The translations under genes and the position numbers were made by a program. The notes beneath the pieces are model-generated. The model worked only from the letters and a program-made list of their open reading frames with translations, searched no databases and was not told the DNA's origin. Shown one piece after another: positions 62,987 through 64,000 of a stretch of 64,000 bases of DNA (the stretch's first letter is position 1; the number at the start of each line of letters is the position of its first letter). This stretch comes from Acidobacteriota bacterium (lineage in GTDB: Bacteria > Acidobacteriota > Aminicenantia > Aminicenantales > Saccharicenantaceae), in contig JAKQUO010000008.1 in NCBI GenBank assembly GCA_029569255.1, positions 1-64,000 of the forward strand, given 5' to 3'.

Positions 62987-64000
62987 CGGAGCTCCTCCCT
63001 TCGAGGGCGCCCTCGACCACGGCCTTCATCTCGGAGGCGAAGCGCGCGGCCGAGAAGGCCCCGGCCCGGGCCTCGAGGTGGCGGCGCAGCCCGGCCTCGG
63101 CCGCGGCGTCCGAGAGGACGCGGCCGATGAGCGCCGCGGCGTGGTCGCGGCCGGAGTAGGTCAGGTCCGGGTGGTCGACGATCTCGACCTGGCCGCCGCA
63201 ATCGGGCACCCAGACGACGAGCCCGGCCTTGACCATCTCGGCCACGGCGATGCCGAAAGGCTCGGCCCGGCGGCCGGAGATGCCGTACTTGTGCCGGGCC
63301 AGGAAGGCCGCCAGCTCCGGGCCGTACATCTCGCCCTCGAACCGGACCCAGTCGCCGTGCCGGCGGACGAGCGCCTCGATCGTGCGGCCGTGGGCGCCGC
63401 GGCCGCGCCGGCCGACGATGTGCAGATGGACGGCCCGGGTCTTGCGGACCTCGGCCAGGACGGCGACGATGAGGTCGAACCGCTTCTCCGGGACGAGGCG
63501 TCCGACGGCGACGAAGCCGTCCTCGCGCTCGCTCCAAGGGACCGCCGGGAAGGCGCCGGCGACCGGCGGATAGACGACCTCGGAGTCGAGGCCGAGCCGG
63601 TCACGGAGCCGGCGGGCGACCCATCTCGAGTTGGCCAGCGTCCGGTTCATCCGCCAGCCCGCCTCGCGGTCCCCGGCCAGGGCCCGGGCCAGCCGGAGGT
63701 AGAGGGACCGCCCCCGGGAAGGCCTGTGGAAGGCGGGCTCGCCGGCCCCGCCGGGGAAATCGGCCTCCCGCCGGAGGCCGTCGTCGAACGAGAGGTCGGC
63801 GATCATCTGGACCCCGGGCCGGCCGAAGTCCATGACGTTGTAGGCGGAGATCATGAGGTCGAACTCGCGGGCGTGGCGGCGGCAATAGCGGGCCAGGGGA
63901 AAGCCCCGCAGGGCGTCGAAACGCCGCCGCGTCCCCGGCGGAACGGCCGCGAGCCGCGTCTCCAGCCGGCCCGGGTCGATGCCCGCGCCGTATTTCCCGT
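62976..64000 (-). CDS. Glycosyltransferase family 4 (5' end beyond window)
   Basis: The frame stays open to the window's right edge, reading GKYGAGIDPGRLETRLAAVP and FDLMISAYNVMDFGRPGVQM, so the start lies outside. At least 341 residues are visible. An internal ATG at 63854 is not a likely start because the coding pattern continues upstream. The donor half has DGFVAVGRLVPEKRFDLIVA, VHLHIVGRRGRGAHG and HKYGISGRRAEPFGIAVAEM-VKAG, the GT4 nucleotide-sugar motif with E-P-F-G-I-A-x-x-E. It is the first visible gene of the exopolysaccharide locus, which continues beyond the window. Confidence 0.88.
   Translation of the reverse strand, partial: GKYGAGIDPGRLETRLAAVPPGTRRRFDALRGFPLARYCRRHAREFDLMISAYNVMDFGRPGVQMIADLSFDDGLRREADFPGGAGEPAFHRPSRGRSLYLRLARALAGDREAGWRMNRTLANSRWVARRLRDRLGLDSEVVYPPVAGAFPAVPWSEREDGFVAVGRLVPEKRFDLIVAVLAEVRKTRAVHLHIVGRRGRGAHGRTIEALVRRHGDWVRFEGEMYGPELAAFLARHKYGISGRRAEPFGIAVAEMVKAGLVVWVPDCGGQVEIVDHPDLTYSGRDHAAALIGRVLSDAAAEAGLRRHLEARAGAFSAARFASEMKAVVEGALEGRSSGAV

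Noticed and set aside
63854-63854. Start of the last glycosyltransferase at the ATG at 63854
   Set aside because: The frame continues upstream with glycosyltransferase-like sequence (GKYGAGIDPGRL) to the window edge, so the true start is outside.

Overview
The window is a high-GC bacterial chromosome segment (visibly GC-rich from about 4.1 kb onward). At its left edge is a markedly AT-rich accessory block of about 3.5 kb. The lineage is most likely a Gram-negative Acidobacteriota-type bacterium, possibly Candidatus Aminicenantes. The grounds are secreted amidohydrolases, an M20 peptidase, an S9 prolyl oligopeptidase, an M16 peptidase and a BNR-repeat protein, together with a Wza/Wzc polysaccharide export locus and an outer-membrane barrel. 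There is no 16S rRNA gene in the window, so this placement is an inference.

Left edge (1-5.5 kb): the 3' part of an ISL3-type insertion sequence, a short HTH gene coupled to an N6-adenine DNA methyltransferase, a convergent candidate restriction endonuclease, tRNA-Arg(CCG), and a type IV AbiE toxin-antitoxin operon with a palindromic operator over its extended -10. This looks like a small defence island at a tRNA gene. 5.5-12.9 kb (minus): an overlapping four-gene operon gltX-glnS-glgB-GH57/DUF3536 that mixes translation with alpha-glucan metabolism. 13-21 kb: three tandem amidohydrolase-fold proteins (only the middle one keeps the HxH metal motif), an AbgB-like M20 hydrolase and a prolyl oligopeptidase lipoprotein. 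21-27 kb: a lemA/TPM-domain cluster, a divergent 6-phosphofructokinase with an unusual ATP site, and a large BNR/Asp-box secreted protein.

27-30.2 kb (minus): a tightly overlapping five-gene operon encoding a small exported peptide with a CX6C...CX6C pattern, a six-bladed beta-propeller, a thioredoxin-fold CxxC protein, and an ABC permease and ATPase. This is my best candidate for an undescribed system. 30.4-37 kb: urocanase, a GAF-GGDEF-PilZ protein, a coiled-coil protein, an HD-GYP protein and an Isf-like flavoprotein. 37-44.5 kb: an M16 peptidase, then prmC, prfA, rpmE, an unknown gene, rsmD and another unknown. 44.6-47.4 kb: an ABC exporter pair with a nucleotidyltransferase-fold protein. 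47.5-64 kb (minus): an exopolysaccharide locus with glycosyltransferases, two Wzy/O-antigen-ligase-type proteins, a VanZ-phosphoglycosyltransferase fusion, a geranylgeranyl-reductase-like flavoprotein, an outer-membrane barrel, Wza, Wzc and a TPR protein.

Scattered through the chromosomal part are short inverted-repeat elements whose ends read GGGGTCAAACC... or GGGGGACATGA.... They sit at gene ends. In several cases they appear to supply stop codons, a start codon or a -35 hexamer to the neighbouring genes. No transposase for them lies in the window.
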